Shown: positions 28,173 through 39,961 of the stretch, in pieces
Numbering within the stretch: the stretch's first letter is position 1
Layout of the letters: every line of letters starts with the position of its first letter
Assembly (NCBI GenBank): GCA_016900015.1
Contig: JACJJM010000023.1
Location: forward strand, 1-59,414
Origin: Phocaeicola coprophilus
GTDB taxonomy: Bacteria > Bacteroidota > Bacteroidia > Bacteroidales > Bacteroidaceae
Length of the DNA: 59,414 nucleotides
Direction of reading: 5' to 3'
Translations under genes and position numbers: made by a program
The notes under the pieces: model-generated
Database searches by the model: none
Told to the model about the DNA's origin: nothing
Seen by the model: the letters and a program-made list of their open reading frames with translations, nothing else

Positions 28173-28277
28173 CGCAGTCCACAGGGGTTTCCAGGTCTTC
28201 ACACAGGAGGGAGGATGGCAGTATGAGACGGGCGGACCGAACATCAGACTACAAGCGTCACCGCTGCCGATTGGCAT

Positions 28278-30161
28278 TCAGAAGAGCCGGTCGATCTCGT
28301 CCCCCGTAATCACAGCCAGTACGGTCTTCCCATCGGGCGTATAATTGGGCGTCGGACACGAGAACAAATCATCAACAAGGCCATTCATCTCTTCCATGCT
28401 CAAAACTTGCCCCGGGACGATGGCCGAAGCCTTGGCCATCACGAGTGCCAATGAGCGGTGAATCTCCTCCTTCACACTACCTTCTTTTTCCTTCGCCGAA
28501 TTGACCAGTTCATGCAGGAGGGCCGAAGGGTCGACACCTTCTATGTCGGCAGGGACTCCATTGATGGCGTAGCTCCCTCCTCCCAGATTGGAAAGGTCGA
28601 AGCCGATAGATGCCAAATCGTCAGTGATGCCCTCCAGAATGACAGCTTCGGAAGGCGGGAACTGCACGACTTCGGAGAAAAGCACGCCTTGCGAATAGCC
28701 CTGATGCTTCTCGATGCGTGAAAGATAGCGTTCGTAGAGCACACGGACATGTGCGCGTGTCTGCTCGATAATCATCAGTCCGGACTTTACAGAGGTCAGA
28801 ATGTACCGCCCCTTGAACTGGAAGTATTGGGCTGACCGCTCCATGTTCACATAATCCCTGCTGCCACCGGCACGGACGGATTCAACAGCCGGCCCGTCCT
28901 CCGTGTCAGTCGACACGGCTCCTTCATACAGGCTCTCCCATCCCGACGGCACTGAAGGCACATCGAAACTGGGGACGTAAGCCGAACCGCCTCTCTTCGG
29001 GCTGCTCGGAGTCCGCTCGTCCATCGGGGGAACATAAGGCTCGTCTTCACTCGACGTAAAGGGATTATAGCCGGGATTGTATGTGACTTGAGGAGGCTCC
29101 ATGTAGGTCGATGCGTCAAAGACCGGGATGTCCGGGCGTCCTTCCGTGTCGAAGTCTATCGTTGGGATGGCATTGAACTTACCGAGAGACTCCTTCACGG
29201 CTGCCGCCAGAATCTGCCAGATGGCCTGCTCGTTTTCAAATTTGATTTCCGTCTTCGTCGGATGAATGTTCACGTCGATGTTTGAAGGGTCTATCTCGAA
29301 ATAGATGAAATAGGACACCTGCTCGCCGGGAGGCACCAACTGTTCGTATGCGTCCATCACGGCTTTATGGAAATAAGGGTGACGCATGAAGCGCCCGTTG
29401 ACAAAAAAGTATTGATGTGCTCCTTTCTTGCGCGAAGACTCCGGCTTGCCGACAAACCCTGAAATCTTCACCATGGAGGTTTCGACGTCCAGATTGAGGA
29501 GTTGCTGGTTCAGCTTCTTGCCAAACACTTCGATGAGCCGCTGGCGCAAGGGAGAGACCGGCAGGTTGAAGAGTTCGGAACCGTTGTGATGGAGCGTAAA
29601 AGCGATGTCAGGATGCACCAGGACGATACGTTCAAATTCGGTCAGGATGTTGCTCAGTTCCGTCTGGTTCGACTTCAGGAACTTCCGGCGCGCAGGCACA
29701 TTGAAGAAGAGGTTGTTCACCGTAAAGTTGCAACCTTGGGCACAAGACACTGGCTCCTGCCCCTGCAACTTCGAGCCGGCTATGGAGATGAACGTGCCCA
29801 GTTCTTCATTTTCCATACGGGTCTTCAGTTCCACCTGCGCCACAGCGGCGATGGATGCAAGGGCCTCTCCCCGGAATCCCATCGTGTGCAGGGAAAACAA
29901 GTCGGCAGCTTCACGAATCTTCGATGTGGCGTGCCGCTCAAAAGACAAGCGTGCATCGGTCTCGGACATGCCTTTCCCGTCGTCAATCACCTGGATGCTC
30001 GTCTTTCCGGCATCGGTTATCAAGACATGCACATGTTTTGCTTCCGCATCAATGGCATTTTCCACCAGCTCCTTCACCACAGAAGCCGGGCGTTGGATGA
30101 CCTCTCCGGCAGCAATCTGATTGGCTACCGAATCGGGTAAAACACGAATGATATCACTCAT
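28278..30161 (-). CDS. mutL: DNA mismatch repair protein MutL
   Basis: 627 residues. The N-terminal GHKL ATPase has [34 protein letters not shown] and [12 protein letters not shown] in order (about 20-105). A transducer domain ends near 335, then a Pro/Ser-rich linker (about 350-430) and a C-terminal dimerisation domain. The C-terminal domain lacks the DQHAxxER endonuclease motif of MutL from species without MutH: the aligned position reads [15 protein letters not shown]. Its start overlaps the stop of the small upstream membrane-protein gene by 4 bases (ATGA), so it is the last gene of the envelope operon. Confidence 0.97.
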   Translation of the reverse strand: MSDIIRVLPDSVANQIAAGEVIQRPASVVKELVENAIDAEAKHVHVLITDAGKTSIQVIDDGKGMSETDARLSFERHATSKIREAADLFSLHTMGFRGEALASIAAVAQVELKTRMENEELGTFISIAGSKLQGQEPVSCAQGCNFTVNNLFFNVPARRKFLKSNQTELSNILTEFERIVLVHPDIAFTLHHNGSELFNLPVSPLRQRLIEVFGKKLNQQLLNLDVETSMVKISGFVGKPESSRKKGAHQYFFVNGRFMRHPYFHKAVMDAYEQLVPPGEQVSYFIYFEIDPSNIDVNIHPTKTEIKFENEQAIWQILAAAVKESLGKFNAIPTIDFDTEGRPDIPVFDASTYMEPPQVTYNPGYNPFTSSEDEPYVPPMDERTPSSPKRGGSAYVPSFDVPSVPSGWESLYEGAVSTDTEDGPAVESVRAGGSRDYVNMERSAQYFQFKGRYILTSVKSGLMIIEQTRAHVRVLYERYLSRIEKHQGYSQGVLFSEVVQFPPSEAVILEGITDDLASIGFDLSNLGGGSYAINGVPADIEGVDPSALLHELVNSAKEKEGSVKEEIHRSLALVMAKASAIVPGQVLSMEEMNGLVDDLFSCPTPNYTPDGKTVLAVITGDEIDRLF

Positions 30162-30394
30162 AAATGCAGTTTATAGAATGGTCCACTTCCATTAAGAATA
30201 TAATATAATAGGTATAGAAGAACGGCCAAGAGAATCAGCCGTGGCCAACTCACCACACGCCGCTCGGACACAGGACGTTTGTTCCATCGTCCTCGAAACT
30301 TTCCGGAGGCTTCAGGAGTCATGCTCCGGGAAGACGAGCGGAAGATGTAGGTATGACGGAATCCGCGAGGCCTGCGTGTCTGAAACAGTCCCAT
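30158..30394 (-). CDS. Small single-pass membrane protein, function unknown
   Basis: 78 residues, rich in Arg in the first 50 ([18 protein letters not shown]), with one transmembrane helix at about 50-67 ([18 protein letters not shown]). It has no known domain that I recognise. It is tied to its neighbours by a 4-base overlap with mutL and a 3-base gap to the OstA-like gene, so it is a real, co-translated gene. The topology is probably cytoplasmic N-terminus. Confidence 0.75.
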   Translation of the reverse strand: MGLFQTRRPRGFRHTYIFRSSSRSMTPEASGKFRGRWNKRPVSERRVVSWPRLILLAVLLYLLYYILNGSGPFYKLHL

Positions 30395-30397
30395 AGG

Positions 30398-32071
30398 CTA
30401 TTTCTTTCCTCCGAGCAGTCCCTTCAGCGTGGGCAATGGCGGTTCACGCTGTATGGACTTCTTCAGTTCCTGTCCGGCCTTCTTGCCCCTCCAATGGAAA
30501 ATGTCGTCCTTATTCAAGGGGCGGATGTAGTCAAACCATGCGAAGGACGGCAAATAGAGTTTGTCGGATGGTATCTGCAACATCGGGTACATCACGCCGT
30601 CAGTCTGTGTCGTCAGCTTGATTTTCTGCACCTTGCGCTGTTGCAAATAGACATTCATCAAGCTGGCTTCTGCCGTCACGTAGCCGATCAGCGTACTGTC
30701 TTTGCCGTCCTGAGGGAAATACCCCAGCCGGACATTGCCTATGACATCGACCTGCCTCAGGTCGCCATCCTTGAAGAATGCCTTGATTTCCTTGCCGCTC
30801 ACTTGGTTGTAATGCACGGAGTCCAACTGTTCGACAGACATAGCCTGATTGATGATATGCGCCCATTCGATGGTGCTGTCGTTCATATAGGCACGGATTT
30901 CTTCGCCGAAGAGTTGCTGCGTGCCATTCCATACGATGGGGTCGTGATACATCGTCATGCAAGTGTCCTGGGAATTGAACACCAGCGAATCGCACACACC
31001 TTGCAGGTCGCTCTTGTATATACGCACTTTGTGATAGACAAAGGTCTTCCGGTAGACAGAGTCCGTGTTCAGATTGTAGGTAATCAGTCGGAGCGTATCT
31101 CCATGCATGTAGAGGCTGTCGTTGTTTTGCGAATAGTTGATGGCCACCGCGCTGTCTGTCACCAAGGCCTGTCCCTTCAGTTCGTCGTAATAGCCATACT
31201 CTCCGGTCAGCATGTTTTTATTCTCGGTGTCGGTCATCACCACATTACGAAACGCTTCGCCAAACCCTGTCGTTCGGTCATAATGGATGCTGTCGCCCAC
31301 AAGCTTGCGTTGCCCGTTTGTCAACACAGAACGTTGGAGGAGGACAGCTTCCCCGCTCGTGGTGTTGTAAAAACCTAACTCTGAATAGATGTGGTTCTGA
31401 TCATTCACAATCTCAGAGGGCCCCACAATGTTGGCAATCTTAGTCAGCGAATTATAGCGCAGTGTGTCTGATGTCAGGGTAAATTTGGGATTCACCAGCT
31501 TGACATCGTAATTGAACACGGCATTCTTGGTCGCCGGACTGTATTCGCCCCAGTCGGAAGTCAATATGTTTTCTTCATCGGTCAATGTTCCTCCTTCGAA
31601 AAAGTATCCCAGATTGAACACGCGGTCATAGTTCAGACTGTCCGTCGTCAAGACAGTGCCTTTATTCTGCATCTTCACATTCTCACGCAACATCGCGATC
31701 TGTGAATTCCCGTCATAATAAAGCCAGTCGCCGTATATAAACAAGGTATCCCCCTGCTGCATCTTGATATTGCCAAACGCTTCAAAAGAATTCCGCGCTT
31801 CATAGAAATAGGCCGAGTCACAGTCCATGTAGGCACTGTCATGACGAAACTTCACATTGCCCACCAAAATCTGTGCATCCGGGTTCTGTTCTTTATTGAA
31901 ACGGAGGATGTCGGAATGAAGCAGGTACACCTTCGTCTTCTGAGGCTCTTCACCCGGACTTTTCTTCGTGGGACGCACTTGCGCCACACAAATGCCAAAC
32001 AGGCACAGAATACCGACCAACAATATTCTGTGCCCGCTTAAGAGGTTTATTCGCTTTTTGCTGTCAAACAT
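30398..32071 (-). CDS. LptA/OstA-like periplasmic protein
   Basis: 557 residues from the ATG at 32071. The frame also opens at a TTG at 32101 directly after the previous stop, but the ATG places the signal peptide (HRILLVGILCLFGICVAQ) at the N-terminus. The body consists of repeated beta-jellyroll strands of the OstA type, for example DSAYMDCDSAYFYEARNSFE, MQQGDTLFIYGDWLYYDGN and HIYSELGFYNTTSGEA. This family forms the periplasmic bridge or assembles lipopolysaccharide at the outer membrane (LptA/LptD N-terminal domain). It sits between two foldase genes and mutL, in an envelope-assembly operon. Confidence 0.88.
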   Translation of the reverse strand: MFDSKKRINLLSGHRILLVGILCLFGICVAQVRPTKKSPGEEPQKTKVYLLHSDILRFNKEQNPDAQILVGNVKFRHDSAYMDCDSAYFYEARNSFEAFGNIKMQQGDTLFIYGDWLYYDGNSQIAMLRENVKMQNKGTVLTTDSLNYDRVFNLGYFFEGGTLTDEENILTSDWGEYSPATKNAVFNYDVKLVNPKFTLTSDTLRYNSLTKIANIVGPSEIVNDQNHIYSELGFYNTTSGEAVLLQRSVLTNGQRKLVGDSIHYDRTTGFGEAFRNVVMTDTENKNMLTGEYGYYDELKGQALVTDSAVAINYSQNNDSLYMHGDTLRLITYNLNTDSVYRKTFVYHKVRIYKSDLQGVCDSLVFNSQDTCMTMYHDPIVWNGTQQLFGEEIRAYMNDSTIEWAHIINQAMSVEQLDSVHYNQVSGKEIKAFFKDGDLRQVDVIGNVRLGYFPQDGKDSTLIGYVTAEASLMNVYLQQRKVQKIKLTTQTDGVMYPMLQIPSDKLYLPSFAWFDYIRPLNKDDIFHWRGKKAGQELKKSIQREPPLPTLKGLLGGKK

Positions 32072-32101
32072 ATCTTTCTTGCTATCTGTCTCAACCGGCA
32101 A

Positions 32102-33463
32102 TTAATGTATCCAGCCGGGATATTCGAAATCACAGTTCTTCCACTTTTCATTGATTCGTACATAAGTCGTCTTCTGCTTCTCTGCTATCCATTTCTGGAT
32201 TTTCTCGTTCTGCAACTTCTCCAGCACGACAGCTTTCAAGCGTTGGTAGTCATCCGTGATAGTCGCCTTATGTCCGGGTATGCGGGTTTTCAACTTCACG
32301 ATGGCACATTTCTCTTTGCCGTTTTGCGCATCAATCATCGTAAAGGCTTCAGAGATTTCTCCTATATTCATTTTGTCCACGACGACGGCAATCTCCTGCG
32401 GCAGCTGTCCCATCTCGAAGCGAGACGTTCCGGTCGCAGAGTTCGGCATCAAGCCATTGTTGTTCTTCGAATTCTTATCGTCAGACAGATAAAGCGCAGC
32501 ACTTTCAAATGTGAATTTACCCGTGCGTATGTCATTGGCTATGGAATCCAGATGAGCTACTGAAGCGTTCAAATCTTCTTCCGACACTTGCGGTTTCAAC
32601 AAGATATGGCGTACCTTGATACGGTCACCACGCTTTTCAATCAACTGTATGATGTGGAAGCCATACTCTGTCTCGACCACCTTCGACACCTTCTTAGGGT
32701 CAGTCAGGTTAAACGCCACGGCAGCAAACTCCGGCACCAACTGGCCGCGCCCCATGAAGTCCATCTCACCTCCCTGACGGGCGGTTCCAGGATCTTCCGA
32801 ATACAGACGGGCCAAGGTGGAGAACTGGGTTTCACCCGACGTGATACGCTCTGTGAAATCACGCAGACGTGCTTTCACACGATCAATCTCCGCCTGAGGT
32901 ATCTTCGGCTGCTGGGTAATGATTTGCACCTCCACTTGAGTGGGGATATACGGGATACTGTCAGGAGGCAACTGGTTGAAATAACGGCGCACCTGGGCCG
33001 GAGTGACCTTGATGTCACCGACAATCTCCTGCTTCATCTTGTCTGCAATCATCTCATTGCGCACTTCCTCACGCCATTTCTCACGAATCTGGGTAGAAGT
33101 CATGTTCATATACTCCTCAAACTTCTCCTTCGACCCGACTTGCTGGACATAGTAGTTGATACGTTTGTCCACCATCGACAACACATCCGTGTCAGCCACT
33201 TCGATACTGTCGATTTCAGCCTGATGAAGAAAGAGCTTCTGCACGGCCATCTGTTCCGGAATGACACAATAGGGGTCTTTACTGAACTTGATACCTTGAT
33301 ATTGGGCTTGCAGGCGAGCCTGCTCGATGTCTGATTTCAGAATGGCCTCGTCGCCAACGACCCACACCACTTCGTCAATAATATTATCTTGTGCGTGAGA
33401 AAGGCTGGACACCATCCATACCCCCAACAGCAACAGGACTCTAATGCTTAACAATTTTCTCAT
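32102..33463 (-). CDS. SurA-like peptidyl-prolyl cis-trans isomerase
   Basis: 453 residues with a signal peptide ending LSHAQ. A SurA N-terminal domain (about 25-170; DNIIDEVVWVVGDEAILKSD) is followed by a PpiC/rotamase domain (about 175-275, with EDPGTARQGGEMDFMGRGQL and EYGFHIIQL) and a second parvulin-like part (about 280-400). It is a periplasmic chaperone for outer-membrane proteins. It overlaps the upstream foldase gene by 4 bases (ATGA). The OstA-like ATG follows 30 bases after its stop. Confidence 0.93.
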   Translation of the reverse strand: MRKLLSIRVLLLLGVWMVSSLSHAQDNIIDEVVWVVGDEAILKSDIEQARLQAQYQGIKFSKDPYCVIPEQMAVQKLFLHQAEIDSIEVADTDVLSMVDKRINYYVQQVGSKEKFEEYMNMTSTQIREKWREEVRNEMIADKMKQEIVGDIKVTPAQVRRYFNQLPPDSIPYIPTQVEVQIITQQPKIPQAEIDRVKARLRDFTERITSGETQFSTLARLYSEDPGTARQGGEMDFMGRGQLVPEFAAVAFNLTDPKKVSKVVETEYGFHIIQLIEKRGDRIKVRHILLKPQVSEEDLNASVAHLDSIANDIRTGKFTFESAALYLSDDKNSKNNNGLMPNSATGTSRFEMGQLPQEIAVVVDKMNIGEISEAFTMIDAQNGKEKCAIVKLKTRIPGHKATITDDYQRLKAVVLEKLQNEKIQKWIAEKQKTTYVRINEKWKNCDFEYPGWIH

Positions 33464-34317
33464 TGGTCTTTATAATAATATTTAATACGTTCTTGTCTTT
33501 CCGCAGTCTGATACAAGTCGGTCCTCACCTGCCGCATGAACTCAGTCTGCTTCAGATTGCCCAAAGCCTTCTTCACCTCGTCACGGGCCGCATCAAAAGT
33601 CTTTTCCTGCCCGCGTTTCAAGATGTCGTCCACATGGAGGAAATAATAGTAGGCACTGTCTTTCAACTCGATGTGGCGGTTTTGTTCCAAATAGCGCTCC
33701 GCATCCTTGAATTTGCGCGGCAACTTGGCCAACAACACGGATGCAGGCATCCATCGGTCGTAGAAGTAGATGTAGTCCACGGCATTGCTCAGGCTATATT
33801 TTTCCAGACGGTCGACCGATTCCTCATCTTTCGACTGATACCATCGGCGTATACGGCTGATGCCTGAAGCTGTCTGCGGCACCTTGATGTAAAGCCCCTT
33901 GATGAGCGTCTCGTCGACACGAAACAGCGGTTTGTTATCCTCATAAAACTGCTTCAGCTCCTCATCCGAAAGCTCGCTTGTCAACATCTGCTCGACGAGA
34001 TGCTGCTGGTAGTCATGCATGATCAGCGACTTCCGATAGTTCTGCACGAGTGTCTCGATACGGCCGGCATCGGACACATTGCTTTCAGCCTTCTCATACA
34101 GCAGCACGTCTTCCACCCACTTTCGGATATAATTCTCCGTAAACGAAGCACTGTCGGCCTTCGAAAGTCCTATGGGCATGCTTGCTTTCAAGTCTTCTTT
34201 ATATAAAAACGCACCGTCCACCTCCACCAAGGGTGTCTTGCCGCGGTGATCGGTCTCACCGCCACAAGCGGCCAGCAATGTCACCAAGCCACAAAAGCAG
34301 ACTTTATGCAGTTTCAT
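33460..34317 (-). CDS. PpiC/SurA-type foldase lipoprotein
   Basis: 285 residues from the ATG at 34317. A lipoprotein signal peptide ends in the lipobox LLAAC, so the mature protein is anchored by Cys19. The mature part is the SurA_N-like helical domain (EVDGAFLYKEDLKASMPIGL) with a reduced parvulin region (YFLHVDDILKRGQEKTFDAA). Catalytic parvulin residues are not evident, so it is probably a chaperone without isomerase activity. Upstream ATGs at 34323 and 34326 are possible. It overlaps the next gene by 4 bases. Confidence 0.85.
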   Translation of the reverse strand: MKLHKVCFCGLVTLLAACGGETDHRGKTPLVEVDGAFLYKEDLKASMPIGLSKADSASFTENYIRKWVEDVLLYEKAESNVSDAGRIETLVQNYRKSLIMHDYQQHLVEQMLTSELSDEELKQFYEDNKPLFRVDETLIKGLYIKVPQTASGISRIRRWYQSKDEESVDRLEKYSLSNAVDYIYFYDRWMPASVLLAKLPRKFKDAERYLEQNRHIELKDSAYYYFLHVDDILKRGQEKTFDAARDEVKKALGNLKQTEFMRQVRTDLYQTAERQERIKYYYKDQ

Positions 34318-34364
34318 ATACATCAAAAGGACATAAAAACAGTGAACGAAGATACAGCTTTAAT

Positions 34365-35609
34365 CTATATAGCATCGTGATTGTTAACTGTTTTTAAAGC
34401 CTCTTCGTTTATTTCAACACCAAATTTCTTTGCCCATTTTTTCTGTGCTTCCTTCCACACAGCGTCCCGATAATCCTGCACGAGCCGCACATAGACATCC
34501 TTGTAAGACTCCGGCTTGCGCTTCAGCACTTTGCCGAGCACACATACGTGAGGATATTCCCCCGACGGAGTGAAATCGCCCTGTCCGAAATAATACTTGT
34601 CGATGCAGTCGTTGGTCCCGATTTGATACAGACCGTATTCCATCTTCACCCACTGCGAACCGCCTATGCTGTCGAAGCGGGCGACAGCCTCCGGCCATTC
34701 TTCTTCGGAAAAACCTTTCAAGTATTTCACCAGTCTTCCCAGCTTCTCCTTGTCATTGGCCTGCAAGACAATACCTTTGAAATGGGGCAGTTGCCAACGG
34801 TAGTGTTTCTTATGTTTCTTGTAATATTTCTTCAATGCCCGTTCGTCCGTCTGAAACATTTTGTCTTCCAGCATTCCGGATAACAAGCCGTCGTGATATT
34901 CCTGAAGGATGAAAGATGGGGCTTCCGGCTCCTCCGGTTCATTGTTCTGTCGCCCATTTTCAACACCTGAATCCAGACGCTGGATGAGATGAAGCCCGAC
35001 GGGCGACAGCAAGGGGGCTGACATCTCCCCGGGATGCAACTTCCGCAAAGGCAAGAGCAAATCATTGGGCAACTGGCTGGGAACGACACAGGCGACTTCG
35101 GCCTGCCAACCCTCAGGCAGGCTGTCTCCATATGCCTGAATCCACTCCGGAAGTCCACAGGATGACGTCGCACGGGCCAACGAATCAAGGGTCGCACGCA
35201 TCCTGTCCATCCTGGAAAAAGACACATCCTGAGGCACTCGTATGCAGACATGGGCCACCCACTCTCCTTCCGGCTGAATTTCAGTCGCCCCTTCCTGCTG
35301 TCCGGATTGAAGGGATGATGCGTTCAAACGTGTTTCCCACTCCTGCCGGCAAGCGTCGTAGCGTTGCCGAAAAGCGGCCGTGGTGTCAAGACCTTCTGCC
35401 TGAGCCTCACACACCTGCCTTTTCAAGCCGACAAAACGCGCCAGAAAATGATGCAACGGCTCTCCTGCTCCATGCTTATGATATGCATGAATAAATTCGG
35501 CACGCGAGACGGACATAAGGCCAATCCGCATCAACACCGTATCGCTTTGCGCACGGAGCAATCCGATGCACAAAACACAAACTATACTCAATAAGATTCT
35601 TTTTGTCAT
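34365..35609 (-). CDS. Exported PpiC-type peptidyl-prolyl isomerase, first gene of the envelope operon
   Basis: 414 residues from the ATG at 35609, giving signal peptide MTKRILLSIVCVLCIGLLRA. The frame extends to 35672, but that part carries no signal. An N-terminal helical chaperone domain is followed by a degenerate parvulin domain (about 110-215, HVCIRVPQDVSFSRMDRM and PVGLHLIQRLDSG) and a second copy (about 250-350). It starts a run of three foldases, OstA-like, membrane protein and MutL on one strand. It lies 47 bases before the lipoprotein gene. Confidence 0.88.
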   Translation of the reverse strand: MTKRILLSIVCVLCIGLLRAQSDTVLMRIGLMSVSRAEFIHAYHKHGAGEPLHHFLARFVGLKRQVCEAQAEGLDTTAAFRQRYDACRQEWETRLNASSLQSGQQEGATEIQPEGEWVAHVCIRVPQDVSFSRMDRMRATLDSLARATSSCGLPEWIQAYGDSLPEGWQAEVACVVPSQLPNDLLLPLRKLHPGEMSAPLLSPVGLHLIQRLDSGVENGRQNNEPEEPEAPSFILQEYHDGLLSGMLEDKMFQTDERALKKYYKKHKKHYRWQLPHFKGIVLQANDKEKLGRLVKYLKGFSEEEWPEAVARFDSIGGSQWVKMEYGLYQIGTNDCIDKYYFGQGDFTPSGEYPHVCVLGKVLKRKPESYKDVYVRLVQDYRDAVWKEAQKKWAKKFGVEINEEALKTVNNHDAI

Positions 35610-35699
35610 ATTCCTTCTTCGATTTTCATAATCCGGCAGGGTCGGACAAGGCTGCACTATGCACCTGAACAAGAGGCCGCCTGATGGCCCTAAAGGGGA

Positions 35700-35764
35700 A
35701 GCATCCTTCCCTTCCTTTCCGTGGTCGGCTACCCTCCTTTCCGTCCCCGGCTACCCTCCTTTCG
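35700..35764 (-). repeat. 22-bp intergenic repeat, locus F (three units)
   Basis: Minus-strand units at 35700-35721, 35722-35743 and 35744-35764 (the last one base short). Each carries CGGAAAGGAGGG, CGGAAAGGAAGG or the CGAAAGGAGGG variant. The middle unit has the second half TAGCCGACCA, as in locus B. It lies between the guaB terminator and the first foldase gene. No gene lies in 35610-35926. Confidence 0.85.
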
Positions 35765-35848
35765 GCTACCGAGGGGTCTCAAGCATCCTTCCGGCAGGAA
35801 GCACCGCCGAACCGGTTTGTCACAAAAAGCTACCAGACGAAGCAAAGA

Positions 35849-35880
35849 AAGGCTGCACCGGCCTATTGCCGGGCAGCCTT
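35849..35880 (-). terminator. Terminator of guaB
   Basis: AAGGCTGC/GCAGCCTT 8-bp stem, with a further CCGG pairing in the loop. The minus strand continues TCTTTG. It lies 46 bases after the guaB stop. Confidence 0.65.
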
Positions 35881-35926
35881 CTCTTGTCTCATGTCTATTG
35901 CTTAACAATGACGTTTGTCAGTTTTC

Positions 35927-37423
<1,497 letters not shown>

Positions 37424-37433
37424 TTATTGCGTG

Positions 37434-37441
37434 CAAATTTA
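37434..37441 (-). promoter_or_regulatory. -7 promoter box of guaB
   Basis: TAAATTTG on the minus strand, 31 bases before the start codon. Confidence 0.5.
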
Positions 37442-37565
37442 GAGATTTTCTTCTTTCCGGCTTTATCCCGCCCTTCATTTTTATGTTTTTTTTGAGGTAC
37501 AATCCTTGACAAATGGACAAGCCGTACCCTGCGCCTCAAAGAATGCCGCCGGAGCGGATAGACCT

Positions 37566-37614
37566 AAAAAGAACGGGGATATGTCCGATGTTCCTTCATG
37601 ACATATCCCCGTTC
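37566..37614 (-). terminator. Intrinsic terminator of recQ
   Basis: 15-bp perfect stem GAACGGGGATATGTC / GACATATCCCCGTTC, loop of 14, then TTTTT on the minus strand. It lies 26 bases after the recQ stop. Confidence 0.92.
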
Positions 37615-37640
37615 CCGGTCCATAGACCTGTACAGCCTCA

Positions 37641-39821
37641 TCAGTTGGCCATCTCAGAAATAAACTTGATGCGCACCAGGCGTATTTCATCTTCCGTATA
37701 ATCGTCGCCCAGCTCCTTCATGGCTTCTTCGATGCTGTCGGTCGTCGACTCCTTGAAGTAGTCGTAGATGTCCTCCACGTGGTCTTCATCCATCACGTCT
37801 TCCAGCACATAGTCGATGTTCAGCTTCGTACCGGAGTAGACGATGGCTTCCATCTCGTCGAGCAACTCATTGATTTCAATGCCTTTGGAGAATGCGATGT
37901 CGTCCAAAGCCACCTTCCGGTCGATGCTCTGGATAATCGATACTTTCAGTTTCGACTTATTGGCCACGGTCCGCACCCTCAAGTCTTCGGGACGTTCGAT
38001 TTCATTTTCCTCACAATGACGTTTGATGAGTTCGCAAAACTCCGCTCCATAGCGCTTCGCCTTTCCGGCACCCACTCCGGGGATGTTCTGCAATTCTTCC
38101 AATGTCACAGGATAAATGGTGGCCATAGCCTCCAGCGAAGGGTCTTGAAAAATGACATAAGGCGGCACTTCCAGTTTCTTCGACAATTTCTTACGCAAAT
38201 CTTTCAGCATGGAATACAGTGTCGGGTCGACCGCACAAGAAGCTCCCCCTCTCAATGGGGTCTCTTCCTCTTCTTCCTCAAAGTCATTGTCTTCGGTTAT
38301 CTTGAACGACTTCGGATGTTTCAGGAACTTCTTACCTTCGGGGGTCACCTTCAGCAAGCCGTAATTCTCCACATCCTTACTCAAATATCCGGCAATCAAA
38401 GCTTGACGGATTACAGCATTCCATACTTTATCTTCTTCCCCCGTGCCGGAACCAAACACTTCAAGTTCTTCATGCTTATGGTCCAACACTTCGGTTGTTT
38501 CTTTTCCCAGAATGACGTCAATCACATATTCGGCTTTGAACTTTTCCTTCACAGCCAAAACAGTTTCAATGACGGTACACAATAAATCTTGAGCTTCCAC
38601 TTGTTTTTTAGGATTTAAACAATTGTCACAATTTCCACAATTATCTTCCGTGTAAGTCTCGCCAAAATAATGCAAGAGCAACTTTCGGCGGCATACGGAA
38701 GACTCGGCATACGCAGCTGTTTCGCGCAGAAGCTGGCGGCCTATATCCTGTTCTGCCACAGGCTTTCCTTCCATAAACTTTTCCAGTTTCTGAAGGTCCT
38801 TGTTTGAATAAAAAGCGATGCAGTTGCCTTCTCCTCCATCACGTCCGGCACGTCCTGTCTCCTGATAGTACCCTTCCAGACTCTTGGGCATATCATAATG
38901 GATCACATAGCGCACATCCGGTTTGTCTATACCCATGCCAAAAGCAATGGTAGCCACAATCACGTCAATCTTTTCCATCAGGAAATCATCCTGAGTGGCC
39001 GAACGCGTGGCCGAATCCATGCCTGCATGATAAGGACGGGCATTGATATCATTGACTTGCAGTATTTCAGCAAGCTCTTCCACTTTCTTGCGGCTCAAAC
39101 AATAGATAATCCCTGACTTTCCCGGATTGTTTTTGATGTATTTGATTATGTCTTTATCGATATTTTTCGTCTTCGGGCGTACTTCGTAATAGAGGTTCGG
39201 ACGATTAAAAGAAGATTTGAATTCCTTGGCATCCACAATGCCTAAGCTTTTCTTTATGTCACTCCGGACTTTGTCCGTAGCTGTCGCAGTAAGAGCTATG
39301 ATGGGTGCTTTGCCTATTTCATTGATGATCGGACGTATGTTCCGGTATTCCGGACGGAAGTCATGACCCCATTCTGAAATACAATGGGCCTCATCCACCG
39401 CATAAAACGAAATCTTGACCGTCCTCAAGAACTCTACGTTCTCATCTTTCGTCAACGATTCTGGAGCGACATACAGCAATTTGGTCTTTCCGGAAAGTAT
39501 GTCACTCTTCACTTGGTCGATGGCAGTCTTTGTCAACGATGAATTTATGAAGTGTGCCACTCCGTCTTCCTCACAAACGTTCCGTATGGCATCAACTTGA
39601 TTCTTCATCAATGCTATCAAAGGAGAAATCACAATAGAAGTTCCCTCCATCAACAAAGACGGAAGTTGGTAACACAAGGATTTACCACCTCCGGTGGGCA
39701 TCAGGACAAAAGTGTCATTACCCGCCATCAGGTTACGGATAATTGCCTCTTGTTCTCCTTTAAACGTATCGAAACCAAAGAATTTCTTAAGTTGAGTTGT
39801 CAAATCTGTTTTCTCCGCCAT
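37641..39821 (-). CDS. recQ: ATP-dependent DNA helicase RecQ
   Basis: 726 residues. Walker A is in LMPTGGGKSLCYQLP (about 38-52) and the DEAH box in AVDEAHCISEWGHDFRPEY. Motif VI is in QETGRAGRDGG, and the zinc-binding RQC cysteines are CRRKLLLHYFGE and CGNCDNCLNP. An HRDC domain follows at about 535-615. A C-terminal stretch of about 110 acidic residues goes beyond the E. coli protein. It unwinds DNA 3' to 5' in recombination and repair. Promoter box TAATTTTG at 39874-39881. Confidence 0.98.
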   Translation of the reverse strand: MAEKTDLTTQLKKFFGFDTFKGEQEAIIRNLMAGNDTFVLMPTGGGKSLCYQLPSLLMEGTSIVISPLIALMKNQVDAIRNVCEEDGVAHFINSSLTKTAIDQVKSDILSGKTKLLYVAPESLTKDENVEFLRTVKISFYAVDEAHCISEWGHDFRPEYRNIRPIINEIGKAPIIALTATATDKVRSDIKKSLGIVDAKEFKSSFNRPNLYYEVRPKTKNIDKDIIKYIKNNPGKSGIIYCLSRKKVEELAEILQVNDINARPYHAGMDSATRSATQDDFLMEKIDVIVATIAFGMGIDKPDVRYVIHYDMPKSLEGYYQETGRAGRDGGEGNCIAFYSNKDLQKLEKFMEGKPVAEQDIGRQLLRETAAYAESSVCRRKLLLHYFGETYTEDNCGNCDNCLNPKKQVEAQDLLCTVIETVLAVKEKFKAEYVIDVILGKETTEVLDHKHEELEVFGSGTGEEDKVWNAVIRQALIAGYLSKDVENYGLLKVTPEGKKFLKHPKSFKITEDNDFEEEEEETPLRGGASCAVDPTLYSMLKDLRKKLSKKLEVPPYVIFQDPSLEAMATIYPVTLEELQNIPGVGAGKAKRYGAEFCELIKRHCEENEIERPEDLRVRTVANKSKLKVSIIQSIDRKVALDDIAFSKGIEINELLDEMEAIVYSGTKLNIDYVLEDVMDEDHVEDIYDYFKESTTDSIEEAMKELGDDYTEDEIRLVRIKFISEMAN

Positions 39822-39873
39822 ATCGTTTCTTTTTTCTCGTTGTTAATTAGGACAAGCCAAAATGAATGACTAA

Positions 39874-39881
39874 CAAAATTA
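39874..39881 (-). promoter_or_regulatory. -7 promoter box of recQ
   Basis: TAATTTTG on the minus strand, 53 bases before the start codon. Confidence 0.45.
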
Positions 39882-39961
39882 TAAACAACTTCTCATAAAA
39901 CACAAATAATTCCGATACTATTTTTAGCCACAACCCAAAATTCGCTCCTCTTTTTTGCTGT

